Positions 26,483 to 36,507 of a stretch of DNA of 64,000 nt are shown here, in pieces. Position numbers and translations under genes: made by a program. The notes beneath the pieces were generated by a model. The model searched no databases, had not been told where the DNA came from, and worked only from the letters and a program-made list of their open reading frames with translations. Every line of letters starts with the position of its first letter. The first letter of the stretch is position 1. Source of the stretch: Myxococcus hansupus (GTDB taxonomy: Bacteria; Myxococcota; Myxococcia; Myxococcales; Myxococcaceae); assembly GCF_000280925.3 (NCBI RefSeq), contig NZ_CP012109.1:3368501-3432500 (forward strand), in the 5' to 3' direction.

Positions 26483-27088
26483 ATGAAGCGTTCATTCGGC
26501 GTGCGCGGAGCGGTGGTGCTCGCGGCCCTGGTCCTGGGCACCGGTTGTTCCAAGAACGTGGACGCGGCGGCGGACACGGGCGCCAGCAGTGGCGACGTGT
26601 CGGAGTACTACCCGCTCGCGGTGGGCAACTCTTGGACGTACCGGATCAACGGCCGCGACGACAAATCCGTCACGGTGGAGATCGTCAAGGAAGAGGCGGG
26701 CATCTTCCACGACAACCAGGGCGGGCAGCTTTCCGTGGACGGCTATGGCCTGAGGGATCCCAAGCGCTACCTGCTGCGCGGTCCGCTGAAGACGGGGCAC
26801 GCGTGGACCAACGTGGTGTCCGTGTCCTCGACGGAGCGCTACCGCATCGTCCAGGCCGGTGAGTCCTGCCAGACGCCCGCGGGCACCTTCCCGAACTGCG
26901 TGCAGGTGGAGGGCCGCAACCGCGTGGATGCCAAGGCCACGCTGGTGAACACCATGACCTTCGCGCCCGGGGTCGGCATGGTGCGTGTCGACATGGCGGT
27001 GGAGACCGACGGGCAGCTCATGCCCCAGACGTCCCTGGAGCTGACGGCCTGGCAGCTCCGCGATGGCGCGGCGCCGCCGTCCGGCTGA
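26483..27088 (+). CDS. Predicted lipoprotein, unknown function
   Basis: A 201-aa lipoprotein: ATG 26483, hydrophobic core to LGTGC (Cys22). The mature region is Gly/Val/Thr-rich beta with an early conserved-looking SEYYPLAVGNSWTYRI segment, and only a single further Cys. YYPLAVGNSWTYR is a motif common in secreted proteins of delta-proteobacteria with an unnamed beta-sandwich. It follows the HEAT lipoprotein by 7 bp and precedes birA by 35 bp. No function can be assigned. Confidence 0.65.
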   Translation: MKRSFGVRGAVVLAALVLGTGCSKNVDAAADTGASSGDVSEYYPLAVGNSWTYRINGRDDKSVTVEIVKEEAGIFHDNQGGQLSVDGYGLRDPKRYLLRGPLKTGHAWTNVVSVSSTERYRIVQAGESCQTPAGTFPNCVQVEGRNRVDAKATLVNTMTFAPGVGMVRVDMAVETDGQLMPQTSLELTAWQLRDGAAPPSG

Positions 27089-27123
27089 CAGGTTCCCCGA
27101 GAGACTCGCCACGAGGTGCCGCC

Positions 27124-28131
27124 GTGCCCGCCCATTCGAATGAGCAGACCCAGGAAGAGCTCATCCTGAGCTTCCTCTCCGAAAGAGGGAGCGACGACTA
27201 CACGTCTGGCGAGGCGCTCTCCAACAAGCTGGGCCTGTCCCGCACGGCGGTGTGGAAGCACGTGGAGTCCCTTCGCGCCAAGGGCTACCGCATCGAGGCG
27301 GTGCCCGCGCGGGGCTACCGGTTGGTGTCGGTGCCGGACCGGCTGACCGCGCTGGAGGTGGGGCCGCTGCTGGACACCCATGACTTGGGCCGCACCATTC
27401 ACCACCACGAATCGCTGCCTTCCACCAACGAGAAGGCCTTCCGCCTGGCCCAGGACGGCGCCGAGCACGGCGTGGTGGTGGTCGCCGAGCAGCAGACCTC
27501 GGGGAAGGGCCGCCGGGGGCGTGTCTGGGTCTCCCCGTCGGGCCTCAACCTCTACTTCTCCGCCATCCTCCGCCCGGAGCTGCCGCCCCAGCGTGCGCCG
27601 GAGCTGACGCTGGTGGCCGCCGTGGCGTTGGCGGAGGCGCTGCGGGACGCCGGCGCCGACGCCGCCATCAAGTGGCCCAACGACGTCCACATCGACGGGC
27701 GCAAGGTGGCGGGCATCCTCACCGAGCTGTCCGCGGAACCCGAGCGCGTCCACTTCGTCATCGTGGGCGTGGGGGTCAATCTCAACTCCCAGGTCGAGCA
27801 CTTCCCGGAGGAGCTGCGCGACACCGCCACGTCCCTGTCATTGGCCCTGGGCCGGCAGGTGCAGCGGGCCCCGTTCGCCGCCGCGCTCTGGACGCGGCTG
27901 GAGGAGTGGTTGGACCTCTACCTGGAGACCGGCTTCGACGCGGTGCGTGCGCGGTGGAAGGCCATGTCCTCCACGCTGGGGCAGGATGTGCTGGTGCGCA
28001 CGGACCGGCAGGAGCTGCGGGGCAGGGCGGAGGACATCGACCCTTCGGGGGCCCTGCTGGTGCGGACGGCGGAGGGCTCGCTCGAACGCGTCTTGGCGGG
28101 CGACGTGGAGCAGCTCCGGCCACGGCGGTAG
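27124..28131 (+). CDS. birA: Bifunctional biotin-[acetyl-CoA carboxylase] ligase / biotin operon repressor-type
   Basis: A 335-aa protein from GTG 27124. Residues 10-75 are a winged-helix HTH ([22 protein letters not shown]). The catalytic core has the biotin/ATP loop [18 protein letters not shown] and [10 protein letters not shown]-terminal SH3-like domain follows ([16 protein letters not shown]). It makes biotinyl-5'-AMP and transfers biotin to the carboxyl carrier protein; the HTH suggests it may also repress biotin genes. It is followed immediately by coaX, a common arrangement in bacteria (birA-coaX). Confidence 0.95.
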   Translation: MPAHSNEQTQEELILSFLSERGSDDYTSGEALSNKLGLSRTAVWKHVESLRAKGYRIEAVPARGYRLVSVPDRLTALEVGPLLDTHDLGRTIHHHESLPSTNEKAFRLAQDGAEHGVVVVAEQQTSGKGRRGRVWVSPSGLNLYFSAILRPELPPQRAPELTLVAAVALAEALRDAGADAAIKWPNDVHIDGRKVAGILTELSAEPERVHFVIVGVGVNLNSQVEHFPEELRDTATSLSLALGRQVQRAPFAAALWTRLEEWLDLYLETGFDAVRARWKAMSSTLGQDVLVRTDRQELRGRAEDIDPSGALLVRTAEGSLERVLAGDVEQLRPRR

Positions 28132-28144
28132 ACTGCGCGGCGTG

Positions 28145-28915
28145 ATGCTCCTCGCCATCGATGTCGGCAACACCAACACCGTTCTGGGGGTGTTCGAGGG
28201 CCGGCGCCTGCTCGACCACTGGCGCGTGGAGACCAGCACGCGCCGCACCTCGGACGAGTACGGCATCCTGGTGCGGCAGCTCTTCACCCACCGGGGCATC
28301 GACCCGACGAAGGTGACGGCCGTCGCGGTGTCCAGCGTGGTGCCGCCGCTCCAGTCCAACCTGGAGAAGATGAGCGAGCGGTACTTCCGCCTCCGCCCCA
28401 TGTTCGTCGGCCCGGGCGTGAAGACGGGCATGCCCATCCTCTACGACAACCCCCGCGAGGTGGGCGCGGACCGCATCGTCAACGCGGTGTCCGCCTACGA
28501 GAAGCACCACACGGGGGTGCTCGTGGTGGACTTCGGCACCGCGACGACGTTCGACGCGGTGTCACCGAAGGGCGAGTACCTGGGCGGCTGCATCTGCCCC
28601 GGCATCAACATCTCCATGGAGGCGCTGTTCCAGAATGCCTCCAAGCTGCCGCGCGTGGAGTTCGCGCGGCCGCCGCACGTCATCGGGCGCAACACCGTGC
28701 ACTCCATGCAGTCCGGGCTCGTCTACGGCTACGTGGGAATGGTGGACGGCATCTGCGCCCGCATGCAGGCTGAGCTGGGCTTTCCGGTGAAAATCGTCGC
28801 CACCGGAGGGCTCGCGTCGCTGGTGGCCAGCGAGTCCAAGGCCATCCACCAGGTGGATGAGTTCCTCACGCTCGAGGGCCTGCGCATCATCTACGGAAGG
28901 AATCACGCGTCATGA
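28145..28915 (+). CDS. coaX: Type III pantothenate kinase
   Basis: A 256-aa ASKHA-fold kinase that phosphorylates pantothenate, the first step of CoA synthesis. The nucleotide-binding motif [13 protein letters not shown] opens the protein; [10 protein letters not shown] and [25 protein letters not shown] follow, and a late VATGGL. ATG 28145 is chosen; GTG at 28142 immediately before it is an equally placed alternative. The end overlaps the next gene by 4 bp (ATGA), so the three genes birA-coaX-unknown form one operon. It has no effector domain and is of typical type III length. Confidence 0.95.
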   Translation: MLLAIDVGNTNTVLGVFEGRRLLDHWRVETSTRRTSDEYGILVRQLFTHRGIDPTKVTAVAVSSVVPPLQSNLEKMSERYFRLRPMFVGPGVKTGMPILYDNPREVGADRIVNAVSAYEKHHTGVLVVDFGTATTFDAVSPKGEYLGGCICPGINISMEALFQNASKLPRVEFARPPHVIGRNTVHSMQSGLVYGYVGMVDGICARMQAELGFPVKIVATGGLASLVASESKAIHQVDEFLTLEGLRIIYGRNHAS

Positions 28916-30045
28916 CCACCGCCGTCCCCAACAATGTGCCGACGCCGCCCCCGGGCTGTCCCTTCGACGCGGAGTTCCTGCCGCCCAACCTGCGCAAGCA
29001 CGTGGACCCGGCCGCGCCGGTGCCGCTGCGGATGATGGCGGCCAAGTCGCTCGTCCCGCTCAACCCGTCCGACATGGTGGGCGCGCTCTACATGCTCACG
29101 TTCGATCCGGACGCGGGCGTGCGCGAGACGGCGGCGAAGACGGCCGCGGGGCTGCCGGACAAGATTCTGGGCTCCGCACTGCGCGACGAGGAAGTGCAGC
29201 CGCAGGTGCTCGGGTACTTCCTGGGGCTCGTCAAGGACAAGGACGCCTACGCGGAGATGCTGGTCCTCAACCCGAGCACGCCGGACGACGCTGTCGCGGA
29301 CGTGGCCCGGGACTGCAGCTCGAAGCTGACGGAGATCATCGGGCAGAACCAGCTCCGCCTGCTGCGCAACGAGGGCATCCTCCGCAACCTCTGCGTCAAC
29401 GCGAGCGCTCCGGTGTCGCTCATCGACAACGTCTGCGACTTCGCGGTGCGCAGCGGGATGCAGTTGCTGGACGTGCCGCAGATGAAGGCGGCGCGGGTGC
29501 GCGTCTTCGGTCCCGAGGCCGCCGAAGCGCCGCCGCCCCAGGGGCCCACCGCGGAAGAGGTGCTTCAGGAATTCGAGGAGGCCGCGGATGAGACGGCCGC
29601 GCCCATGGAGGAGGGCAAGCGGCTGACGCTGGCCCAGCGCATCATGCGCATGTCCATCGCGGAGAAGATCAAGCTGGCCACGCTGGGCAACAAGGAAGCC
29701 CGCACGGCGCTCATCCGCGAGACGAACAAGCTGGTGGCCGTGGCCGTCATTCGCAGCCCGCGCATCACCGATGGTGAGGTGCTCGCGTGCGCCGCCAACC
29801 GCGCGATGATGGATGACGTGCTGCGCGTCATCTACAGCAACCGCGAGTGGACGAAGAACCACAAGGTGAAGATTGCCCTGGTGAAGAACCCCAAGGTTCC
29901 GCTCACCGTCACCATGAAGTTCCTCAACTCGTTCCGCGACGCGGAGTTGAAGGACCTCAGCCGCGACAAGAACGTGCCGGCGGCCGTGCAGAGCTTCGCG
30001 AAGAAGCTGCACGAGAAGAAGACGGCCCCGAAGAAGCAGGGCTAG
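28912..30045 (+). CDS. Helical-repeat protein of unknown function (HEAT/LRV-like)
   Basis: A 377-aa protein whose ATG overlaps the coaX stop. No signal peptide or TM. Most of it is short helix pairs with Asp/Arg and Ala/Leu spacing, for example [24 protein letters not shown] and [18 protein letters not shown], close to HEAT/LRV repeats; a Pro/Glu-rich linker at about 200-225 divides two halves. The ending is basic. It lies next to frzS, transcribed toward it, and its homologue is a neighbour of frzS in Myxococcus; a motility role is only a suggestion from position. Confidence 0.65.
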   Translation: MTTAVPNNVPTPPPGCPFDAEFLPPNLRKHVDPAAPVPLRMMAAKSLVPLNPSDMVGALYMLTFDPDAGVRETAAKTAAGLPDKILGSALRDEEVQPQVLGYFLGLVKDKDAYAEMLVLNPSTPDDAVADVARDCSSKLTEIIGQNQLRLLRNEGILRNLCVNASAPVSLIDNVCDFAVRSGMQLLDVPQMKAARVRVFGPEAAEAPPPQGPTAEEVLQEFEEAADETAAPMEEGKRLTLAQRIMRMSIAEKIKLATLGNKEARTALIRETNKLVAVAVIRSPRITDGEVLACAANRAMMDDVLRVIYSNREWTKNHKVKIALVKNPKVPLTVTMKFLNSFRDAELKDLSRDKNVPAAVQSFAKKLHEKKTAPKKQG

Positions 30046-30057
30046 GGGGATGCGGCG

Positions 30058-30082
30058 CCCCGGGCTCGCATTGCGCCCGGGG
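30058..30082. terminator. Hairpin between the birA-coaX operon and frzS ends
   Basis: CCCCGGGC (30058-30065) pairs with GCCCGGGG (30075-30082), 9-base loop. It sits in the 53 bp between two convergent stops (30045 and 30099) and could serve both strands. Confidence 0.5.
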
Positions 30083-30098
30083 AGACGGCGCGCGGTGT

Positions 30099-31832
30099 CT
30101 AGGCCGCGGCCTCGTTGGCGTCGTCCTCCGCCACGGAGGAGGCGGGCTCGTCCAGGAGCTGCTGGGCGATGGCGAGCGCCTTCTTGGTCTTCTCGCGCAG
30201 CTTCTCCTCGCCCTTGATGCGGGCGTAGAGCCGCGTGACGCGCTCCTCGTTGCGGGCCGTGGCGGTCTCCAGCTCGGCGATGCGACGGCGGAGCTCGTCG
30301 GCCTCTTCGGTGGCGCGGGTGCTCTGCTCGGACAGCTCGACCTGGGCCTGACCTACCTGGACACGCAGCTCCTCGGCCTCGTGCTGCGCGGCCTCGACCT
30401 GCGTCCGGAGGCTCTCGGAGGCCTCCTGCGCGGCCTGGACGTCCGCCTCCAACTGACCGGCGCGCGAGCGCAGCTCTTCCAGCTCGGTGGCGTAGGCGTG
30501 CGCCTGGGCCTGGTGCTGATCCAGCTCCGCCTGGAGCGCGGTGAGCTGCGCCGAGGCGCTCCGGGCCTCGTCCTTGGCGGCGGCGAGCTGCTGGTCCACG
30601 CGCTTGCGGTCCGCGGTGAGCGAATCCGCCCGGGCGCTCAGCGTCTTGAGCTGGGCGTCGCGCTGCGTGAGCTCGGACTCGGCGGTGCTGGCCTTCTGCT
30701 CCAGCTCCAGGCTCTGGTCCTTGAGCTCGAGAATCTCCTGGTCCTTCTGGTTGAGCTCCGTCTTGAGGCGGAGGATCTCCTTGTCCTTCTTGTTGGCCGC
30801 GTCGCGAAGGGCGAAGGTGTCCTTGTCGTTCTTCCCGGAAGACGCACGGGCCGTCTCCAGCTCGGTGCTCTGGGTCTCCAACTGCGCTTCCAGATCACGC
30901 ACGCGGTCCTCGGCATGCGTCGCGGCGCCGCGCGAGTCGTCGAGCTCCGCCTGCAGCTCGGCCACCTTCGCGCGCAGGGTGCGCAGCTCCGCGGCATCCG
31001 CGGCGGGCGCGATGGAGATGGGCGGCGGGGCAGGGCGGGCCGCGGGCGGCGGACGGGGCGCGGCCACGGGGGGCGGCGCGACGGCGCGCGGCGGCTCCGG
31101 CGGCGGAGCGACCGGCACCGGCGTGATGAAGCCAATCACCGTCTTCTCGGAGTCGTCCAGTCCATCCAGCACGTCCTCCGCGTCGTCGGTGCCCAGGGAG
31201 TCCAGCGTGGAGAAGTCCTCTTCGATGCCCTCCACCACGGCCTCGGGCGGGGCGACGACGACTTCTTCCTCGAAGGACGGCGTCTCCTCGGGGGTGGACA
31301 GGTCGCCGAAGGCGGCGTCGAGGTCCAGCTCCTCGCCAGTGACGGGCGGCTCCTCCGCGGTCTCGACGGAAATCTCCTCGCCGAAGTCCGCCGTCATCGG
31401 CTCATCGCCGAGCGCGTCCAGCGTGAGGCTCTCGTCGACGACATCCTCGGTGACGGGCAGCTCGGGGAAGCCAATCAGCGTGCCCGCCGCGTTCGCGAGC
31501 TGCTCGGCGTCCACCGGCTTGGCGACGTACTCATCGGCGTGCGCCTTCAGCTTGCGGTGCTGCGCGAAGCCGTCCGGATTGCCGATGATGACAATGGGGA
31601 CGTTCTTGAGGTCGTCGTCCTTCTTCAGCTTGCCGCAGATGAGGTAGCCGTTCTGTCCCGCGGACAGGTCCACCGCGAGCACCACGAGGTCCGGCCGGTC
31701 CCTGCGGATCTGCTCCACGCTGCCCTTGCCGTCCGCCGTCTCGTCGACCGAGAAGCCCCGGCCCTCCAGGGCCGAGCGCAGGGAGGCGGAGAGAGCGGTG
31801 TCGCTTTCGACAATCAGGATTTTCTTCGACAT
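30099..31832 (-). CDS. frzS: FrzS, polar social-motility protein with pseudo-receiver and coiled coil
   Basis: A 577-aa protein; ATG 31832 chosen. Residues 1-125 are an atypical receiver (MSKKILIVESDTALSASLRS, then LVVLAVDLSAGQNGYLICGKL); in M. xanthus this domain is known not to work as a normal phosphorylation switch. Then come an acidic/Pro-Ala linker (130-285) and a long coiled coil (about 285-560; heptads of A/L with Q/E/R, e.g. AELQAELDDSRG, LELEQKASTAESEL), ending SSVAEDDANEAAA. FrzS localises to the leading pole and drives type IV pilus-based S-motility with pole switching at reversals. It is transcribed from its own promoter region (31833-32020). Confidence 0.95.
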   Translation of the reverse strand: MSKKILIVESDTALSASLRSALEGRGFSVDETADGKGSVEQIRRDRPDLVVLAVDLSAGQNGYLICGKLKKDDDLKNVPIVIIGNPDGFAQHRKLKAHADEYVAKPVDAEQLANAAGTLIGFPELPVTEDVVDESLTLDALGDEPMTADFGEEISVETAEEPPVTGEELDLDAAFGDLSTPEETPSFEEEVVVAPPEAVVEGIEEDFSTLDSLGTDDAEDVLDGLDDSEKTVIGFITPVPVAPPPEPPRAVAPPPVAAPRPPPAARPAPPPISIAPAADAAELRTLRAKVAELQAELDDSRGAATHAEDRVRDLEAQLETQSTELETARASSGKNDKDTFALRDAANKKDKEILRLKTELNQKDQEILELKDQSLELEQKASTAESELTQRDAQLKTLSARADSLTADRKRVDQQLAAAKDEARSASAQLTALQAELDQHQAQAHAYATELEELRSRAGQLEADVQAAQEASESLRTQVEAAQHEAEELRVQVGQAQVELSEQSTRATEEADELRRRIAELETATARNEERVTRLYARIKGEEKLREKTKKALAIAQQLLDEPASSVAEDDANEAAA

Positions 31833-32020
31833 GGAGGGACGGCCCGTCCTGGTATGCGGCGCGCGCAAACGCCCTACCGGCCGCGACGCGCAAGGAGAAA
31901 AGATGCGTCGAGGCTATCGGCCATGCGCGGGAGCGTCAATGTTCGGACCGGGCGGAATTCCGGCTGCTTGAGCAGCGAGCGAGCGCCGTCACACAGCAGA
32001 CGTTTCACCGCAACAGGCTG

Positions 32021-32923
32021 CTACGGATGCGGGTACGTCGCCGGTTCAAAGGAGAACGCGGGCCGCGAGTATTGCGGACGCGGCGCGGGCGGCAGCGAGA
32101 AGAGCGGCTCTTCGGGTTCGCGCGGAGCCTTGCGCGCCAGCTTCTCACCGCTGTCTCGCTCGGCGAGCATCCGGCGGATGTCGCCTTCGTCCATGTCCGT
32201 CACCATCTCATAGACGATTTCGTCATCACGCCAGGTGACCACGTTGAAGCCCTGCGCGGAGTCCACTTCCACGGCCTGCAACGCCTGGAGTCGCGGGATG
32301 GCGGCTTCGCCTTCACCGGGGAGCACGAACACACCCAGCCGGCGGCGCGGTTCATCGTCGGTGTCCGGCAGCGTCTCGTAGCTGATGTACGCGACCTCGC
32401 GGCCGTTGAGGATGGAGATGCGGCCGCCCAGCGGCTTGGCCTTGGGAATCTGCGGCACGGTGATGCGCGGATCCACCTTGTCCTTGAACCACTCCTCCAC
32501 GTGCTCGGGCGTGTTGGACGCGATTTCGAAGGGGAGCGCCTTGCTCTTGCTGTGGCGCTGCACGGCCTCCGCGCGCGCGGCGCTCAGGCGCTGTTCGGTA
32601 TGGAACGCGGCCCAACCTCCGCCGACCGTCACCACCACCAGCACCATGGCCCCCGCGCGCAGCCACACGCCAAACTGGGCGCGGCGCTGCTCCTGCCTGA
32701 GGCCACCCTGGATGCCAGCCCGGAGCGAGGCGGGAGCCCGCATCCCTGAAACGGAGTGGCGCGCGGCTCGCCGCAGCGCCTGTCGCATCTGCTGCTCTTC
32801 CTCCGCGCAGCGCCGACATTCAGCGCACCCGGACAGGTGGGTTTCCACGTCCATCCGCTCCTCCGGCTGGAATTCGCCGTCGAGGTACGGATACAGCAGG
32901 CGTTCGAGATCCTGGCAGTTCAT
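32021..32923 (-). CDS. Anti-sigma factor with zinc-finger and one TM
   Basis: A 300-aa protein next after the ECF sigma gene. N-terminal zinc-finger anti-sigma domain: C3 in MNCQDLERLL, H-x-x-x-C-x-x-C in HLSGCAECRRC (about 29-39). A TM segment (GAMVLVVVTVGGGWAAF, about 93-109) follows; the C-terminal half is periplasmic, with beta-rich RISILNGREVAYISYE and LLAERD segments and an Arg/Pro-rich end. It would hold the sigma factor at the membrane until an envelope signal. It is 22 bp after rpoE1, so co-transcribed. The reported M. xanthus locus carries a similar gene with rpoE1. Confidence 0.85.
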   Translation of the reverse strand: MNCQDLERLLYPYLDGEFQPEERMDVETHLSGCAECRRCAEEEQQMRQALRRAARHSVSGMRAPASLRAGIQGGLRQEQRRAQFGVWLRAGAMVLVVVTVGGGWAAFHTEQRLSAARAEAVQRHSKSKALPFEIASNTPEHVEEWFKDKVDPRITVPQIPKAKPLGGRISILNGREVAYISYETLPDTDDEPRRRLGVFVLPGEGEAAIPRLQALQAVEVDSAQGFNVVTWRDDEIVYEMVTDMDEGDIRRMLAERDSGEKLARKAPREPEEPLFSLPPAPRPQYSRPAFSFEPATYPHP

Positions 32924-32945
32924 GGGGCGCGCTAGGAACGGGTTT

Positions 32946-33587
32946 CTACCCCGTCTTCTTCCTGTTGCGATACTCTTCCAGGTCCGCGGGCGCGTTCACC
33001 GGCTCTCCGTCATGCCGGAAGACACCCTGGCCCTCCGCGTACTCGCGCAGGTTCTTCTGCAGGAGCTTGCGCCCACGGAAGAGGCGGCTCATCACCGTGC
33101 CCACGGGGCACTCGAGAATCTCCGCGATCTCCTTGTAGGAGAACTCCTGGAGGTCCGCGAGGATGACCACCAGCCGGAAGTCGATGGGCAGCGAGTCGAT
33201 GGCCCGCAGCACGTCGTCCGACAGGAGCCGGTCGAAGAAGTACTGCTCCGGGTTGGCCGCGAAGTCCGTCGCGTCACGGCTCACGAAGCGCTCGTGGACC
33301 GCCTCGCGCTCCACGCCTTCCACCACCGTGCGCTCCTTCACCTTGCGCCGGTACCGGTTGATGAACGTGTTCGTCAGAATCTTGAAGAGCCAGGCCTTGA
33401 TGTTCGTGCCGCGCTCGAACTTGTCGAAGAAGCGGTAGGCCCGCATGCAGGTGTCCTGCACGAGGTCCTCGGCGTCGCGTTCGTTCTTCGTCAGACGCAA
33501 CGCCGCCGAGTAGAGCGGATCGAGGTGCGCGAGCGCCAGCTCTTCGAATTCCTGCTTCGTCCGGTTGGGTTGCCTGAAATCCAACAT
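32946..33587 (-). CDS. rpoE1: ECF sigma factor RpoE1
   Basis: A 213-aa ECF sigma factor, ATG 33587 ([17 protein letters not shown]); in-frame codons upstream to 33719 fall in the intergenic region. Region 2: [34 protein letters not shown], with DAEDLVQD as core-binding motif and the 2.4-type [20 protein letters not shown]. Region 4: [47 protein letters not shown], with the -35-binding helix [13 protein letters not shown]. xanthus RpoE1 was described as an ECF sigma affecting motility behaviour, encoded beside aldA. The anti-sigma gene lies downstream. Confidence 0.88.
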   Translation of the reverse strand: MLDFRQPNRTKQEFEELALAHLDPLYSAALRLTKNERDAEDLVQDTCMRAYRFFDKFERGTNIKAWLFKILTNTFINRYRRKVKERTVVEGVEREAVHERFVSRDATDFAANPEQYFFDRLLSDDVLRAIDSLPIDFRLVVILADLQEFSYKEIAEILECPVGTVMSRLFRGRKLLQKNLREYAEGQGVFRHDGEPVNAPADLEEYRNRKKTG

Positions 33588-33729
33588 ATCCCGCCTTCCA
33601 AGGGCCCGAAACAAATGGGGAATGAGTTGTCGCTTACCCGCCAAATGTATGCACGGGAACAACCAGGGCAACAACGGCATCCCACGACACCCGCCCGCAC
33701 GCCCGCTTCGGGAATACACGACGCGGGAC

Positions 33730-33746
33730 GGGGAAAGATATTCCCC
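33730..33746. promoter_or_regulatory. Inverted repeat GGGGAA-N5-TTCCCC upstream of rpoE1
   Basis: GGGGAA (33730-33735) and TTCCCC (33741-33746) flank AGATA. It lies about 145 bp upstream of rpoE1 and 85 bp after the end of aldA. Could be an operator. Evidence is sequence symmetry only. Confidence 0.3.
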
Positions 33747-33761
33747 ACATCAGATAACGGA

Positions 33762-33796
33762 CGGGGAGGCCGGATGTCGCCATCCGAGCCTCCCCG
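33762..33796 (-). terminator. Strong hairpin after aldA
   Basis: The stem runs CGGGGAGGC-CGGATG (33762-33776) with CATCCG-(a)-GCCTCCCCG (33781-33796); it has 15 paired bases, a one-base bulge and a 4-base loop. It lies 33 bases beyond the aldA TAA on the minus strand. It therefore separates aldA from the rpoE1 operon. Confidence 0.7.
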
Positions 33797-33829
33797 CCTG
33801 AAACCGCGTCGTCTGCCTGCTTGCTGAGC

Positions 33830-34957
33830 TTACTTGCGGCCGGCCAGCGCGTCCGCCAGCGGCATGTAGGGGTAGCCCATGTCCTTCGCGACGGCCTCGT
33901 AGGTGACGTGGCCGTTGTAGGTGTTCACCGCCAGCGCGAGGGCGCGGTCGGCCTTGATGGCCTCCACCAGGCCCAGGTCGGCGATCCTCCGCGAGTAGGG
34001 GCGGGTGACGTTGGTGAGGGCGTAGGTGGACGTCTGCGGCACGGCGCCCGGCATGTTGGCGACGCAGTAGTGAACGACGCCGTGGACCTCGAAGGTGGGG
34101 TTGTCGTGGGTGGTGGGCTTGCAGGTCTCGATGCAGCCGCCCTGGTCCACCGCCACGTCCACCACCGCGGAGCCCGGGGTCATCTCACCGATGAGGGCCT
34201 CGGAGACGAGCTTCGGGGCCTTGCCGCCGGGGATGAGCACCGCGCCCACGACGAGGTCCGCCTCGCGCACGCTGCGGGCGATGCTCTCCGAGTCGGACGC
34301 CAGCACGCCCACGCGGCCGAGGAACACGTCGTCCAGGTAGGTCAGGCGCTCCATGTTGACGTCGAGGATGGTGACCTCGGCGCCCATGCCCACCGCGACC
34401 TTGGCGGCGCACAGGCCCACCACGCCGCCGCCGATGATGGTGACGCGGCCGCGGCGCACGCCGGGCACGCCGCCCAGCAGGATGCCCTTGCCGCCGTGGG
34501 CCTTCTCCAGGCACTTGGCGCCGACCTGGATGGCCATCTTTCCGGCCACCTCGCTCATGGGCTTGAGCAGCGGCAGGCTGCCGTCATCCAACTGCAGCGT
34601 CTCGTACGCGACGGCCGTGGCCTTCTTCTGAAGGAGCGTCTTGGTCAGCTCCGGGTCCACGCCGGCCAGGTGGAAATACGTGTAGACGATCTGGCCGGGC
34701 TGGATGCGCGCGTACTCGGGCGCGATGGGCTCCTTGACCTTGATGATCATCTCCGAGCGCTGCCAGACCTCGTCCGCGCTGGAAACGATTTGCGCGCCAA
34801 CGCGCACGTACTCCGAATCGGGGATGCCGGAGCCCACGCCGGCGTTCGTCTCGATCAGGACGGTATGGCCCGCGGCGGTGAATGCGCTCACGCCTGCTGG
34901 GACCATGCCGACGCGGTACTCGCGGGTTTTGATCTCCTTGGGAACTCCGACGATCAC
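33830..34957 (-). CDS. aldA: Alanine dehydrogenase
   Basis: A 375-aa enzyme (GTG 34957, preceded by GGAGG at 6 bases). It oxidises L-alanine to pyruvate and ammonia with NAD+. Hallmarks: [16 protein letters not shown] at the N-terminus, KVKEP (pyruvate-binding Lys region), YFHLA (catalytic His), the Rossmann loop [28 protein letters not shown] and DVAVDQGGC with [15 protein letters not shown]. Typical length. M. xanthus aldA is needed for normal development and lies beside rpoE1, as here. Divergent from the radical SAM gene over 187 bp. Confidence 0.95.
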   Translation of the reverse strand: MIVGVPKEIKTREYRVGMVPAGVSAFTAAGHTVLIETNAGVGSGIPDSEYVRVGAQIVSSADEVWQRSEMIIKVKEPIAPEYARIQPGQIVYTYFHLAGVDPELTKTLLQKKATAVAYETLQLDDGSLPLLKPMSEVAGKMAIQVGAKCLEKAHGGKGILLGGVPGVRRGRVTIIGGGVVGLCAAKVAVGMGAEVTILDVNMERLTYLDDVFLGRVGVLASDSESIARSVREADLVVGAVLIPGGKAPKLVSEALIGEMTPGSAVVDVAVDQGGCIETCKPTTHDNPTFEVHGVVHYCVANMPGAVPQTSTYALTNVTRPYSRRIADLGLVEAIKADRALALAVNTYNGHVTYEAVAKDMGYPYMPLADALAGRK

Positions 34958-35144
34958 GACTGCCTCCGAGAGGGGGACGTAAAAAAGCGCGCGGACCCTA
35001 ACGGGGGCCCCGAGGGGAATCAAGGTGCGCTCGGACAGCCCTTCGCGGCGGGCGAACGCGCCGAGCGCCCTCCGCGAACATGACGCGAGGCGTTGGATGC
35101 GATGCGTGATGAAGCGCGCGCGGCTCGTGTTAGTTACCAGGGAC

Positions 35145-36449
35145 ATGACGTCTGCCCCGAAGCTCCTATTCGCGGACCCCAAGGGACGGGTGATGGAACA
35201 CCCGTACCTGCTCGCCACGCTGCGCAGCGGTGAAGAGCTCGTCCCTCCGCAGGACAAGCCCATCGCGCTGCCGTCCGCCGGGCGGCTCGTCCATCTTCCG
35301 GGCAGACTGCCCGTGGGCCTCCACCCCGAGACAGGCGAGCTGGAGCTCGTCCGGGAGATGAAGGTCGGCGGCAAGGCGTTCGTGCCCAACGCGGTCGGCG
35401 CGTTGCTGCCGCCGGGCTACACGCGGACCTTTCTTCCGGGCGAGGTGAAGGGGAGCGGGCCGGTGCTTCCGCAGTGGGCGTACACCGCCGCGGCGTGGGG
35501 CAAGGACGGGCCGGTGGCCTGGGCCATCCATACCGACCGTCGTTCGCACTGGGATCCGGAGCGCTTCTCCACGCCGGACATGAAGGACCTGGTGGCGAAG
35601 CACATGGAGCGCTTCCCGGACAACCGCGTCCTCAAGCAGCTCAAGACGTGCGCGATGCTCTACCGGTGCTTCACGTCGCAGAACACGTTCTACGTGCGCG
35701 ACGAGGCGGCCATCCCCGCGTCTGTCATGTGCAACGCGCGCTGCGTGGGCTGCATCTCCGACCAGCCCGCGGATGGGCCTCCGGCGTCGCACGAGCGCAT
35801 GGATGACGGGCCCACGGGTGAGGAGATGGGCCAGATTGGCCTCTTCCATCTGGAGCACGCGCCGGGCCGCACGATGGTGAGCTTTGGCCAGGGGTGCGAG
35901 GGCGAGCCGCTCACGCGCTGGAAGCAGATCGCGGAGGCCATCCGCTACATGCGGGCGCGCTCGCAGGCGGGCTCCATCAACATCAACACCAACGCGAGCC
36001 TCACGCGTGGACTGGAGGCCTTGTTCGACGCGGGGCTGGACGCCATCCGCGTGTCGCTGAACTCGGCGGTGAAGGACCTCTACGAGGCCTACTACAAGCC
36101 GGTGAAGTACGGCTGGGAGGACGTGGAGGCGTCCATCGCGCTGGCGCGTGAGCGCGGTGCGTACCTGGCGCTGAACCTGCTGCTGTTCCCCGGTGTCACC
36201 GACCGCGAGGGCGAGGTGAAGGCGCTGGAGCGGCTGGTGAAGAAGTACCGCGTGGACCAGGTGCAGACGCGCTCGCTGTGCATCGACCCGTTGCAGTACC
36301 TGGAGGTCGCGCGCGAGCGCGGCGCGGGTGGCGAGCCGGTGGGCATCCGCACGCTGCTTCAGCGGCTGAAGGCGGCGCGCCCGGGACTCATCGTCGGCAA
36401 CTTCGCGCGTGGACTCGAGGAGCGCGAGAACGCGGCGGGGGCTCGGTAG
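35145..36449 (+). CDS. Radical SAM protein
   Basis: A 434-aa protein; ATG 35145 chosen (MTSAPKLLFADPKGRV), since upstream in-frame codons up to 35025 lie in the divergent promoter region. The 4Fe-4S cluster motif is C196-x3-C200-x2-C203 (MCNARCVGCISDQP), in the middle of the protein after a 190-residue N-terminal domain of unknown fold. Further features of the SAM barrel: GQGCEGEPLTRWK (GxGEP-like), INTNASLTRGLEALFDAGLDAIRVSLNS and LLFPGVTDREGEV. Such architecture is found in unassigned proteins in many delta-proteobacteria. It ends 58 bp before frzZ (convergent). Substrate unknown. Confidence 0.85.
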   Translation: MTSAPKLLFADPKGRVMEHPYLLATLRSGEELVPPQDKPIALPSAGRLVHLPGRLPVGLHPETGELELVREMKVGGKAFVPNAVGALLPPGYTRTFLPGEVKGSGPVLPQWAYTAAAWGKDGPVAWAIHTDRRSHWDPERFSTPDMKDLVAKHMERFPDNRVLKQLKTCAMLYRCFTSQNTFYVRDEAAIPASVMCNARCVGCISDQPADGPPASHERMDDGPTGEEMGQIGLFHLEHAPGRTMVSFGQGCEGEPLTRWKQIAEAIRYMRARSQAGSININTNASLTRGLEALFDAGLDAIRVSLNSAVKDLYEAYYKPVKYGWEDVEASIALARERGAYLALNLLLFPGVTDREGEVKALERLVKKYRVDQVQTRSLCIDPLQYLEVARERGAGGEPVGIRTLLQRLKAARPGLIVGNFARGLEERENAAGAR

Positions 36450-36462
36450 CGCGCCCTGGGGT

Positions 36463-36494
36463 GCGCCGGCTCGACCCACGAGGGGAGCCGGCGC
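36463..36494. terminator. Bidirectional hairpin between the radical SAM gene and frzZ
   Basis: GCGCCGGCTC (36463-36472) and GAGCCGGCGC (36485-36494) are perfect 10-bp arms with a 12-base loop, placed 14 bp after each convergent stop codon. A shared terminator is likely. Confidence 0.65.
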
Positions 36495-36507
36495 GGAACC
36501 TTCCGAA

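Noticed and set aside
33588-33829. A small gene between rpoE1 and aldA
   Set aside because: Short frames there have no binding site or conserved features; the region holds the aldA terminator hairpin and the upstream leader of rpoE1.
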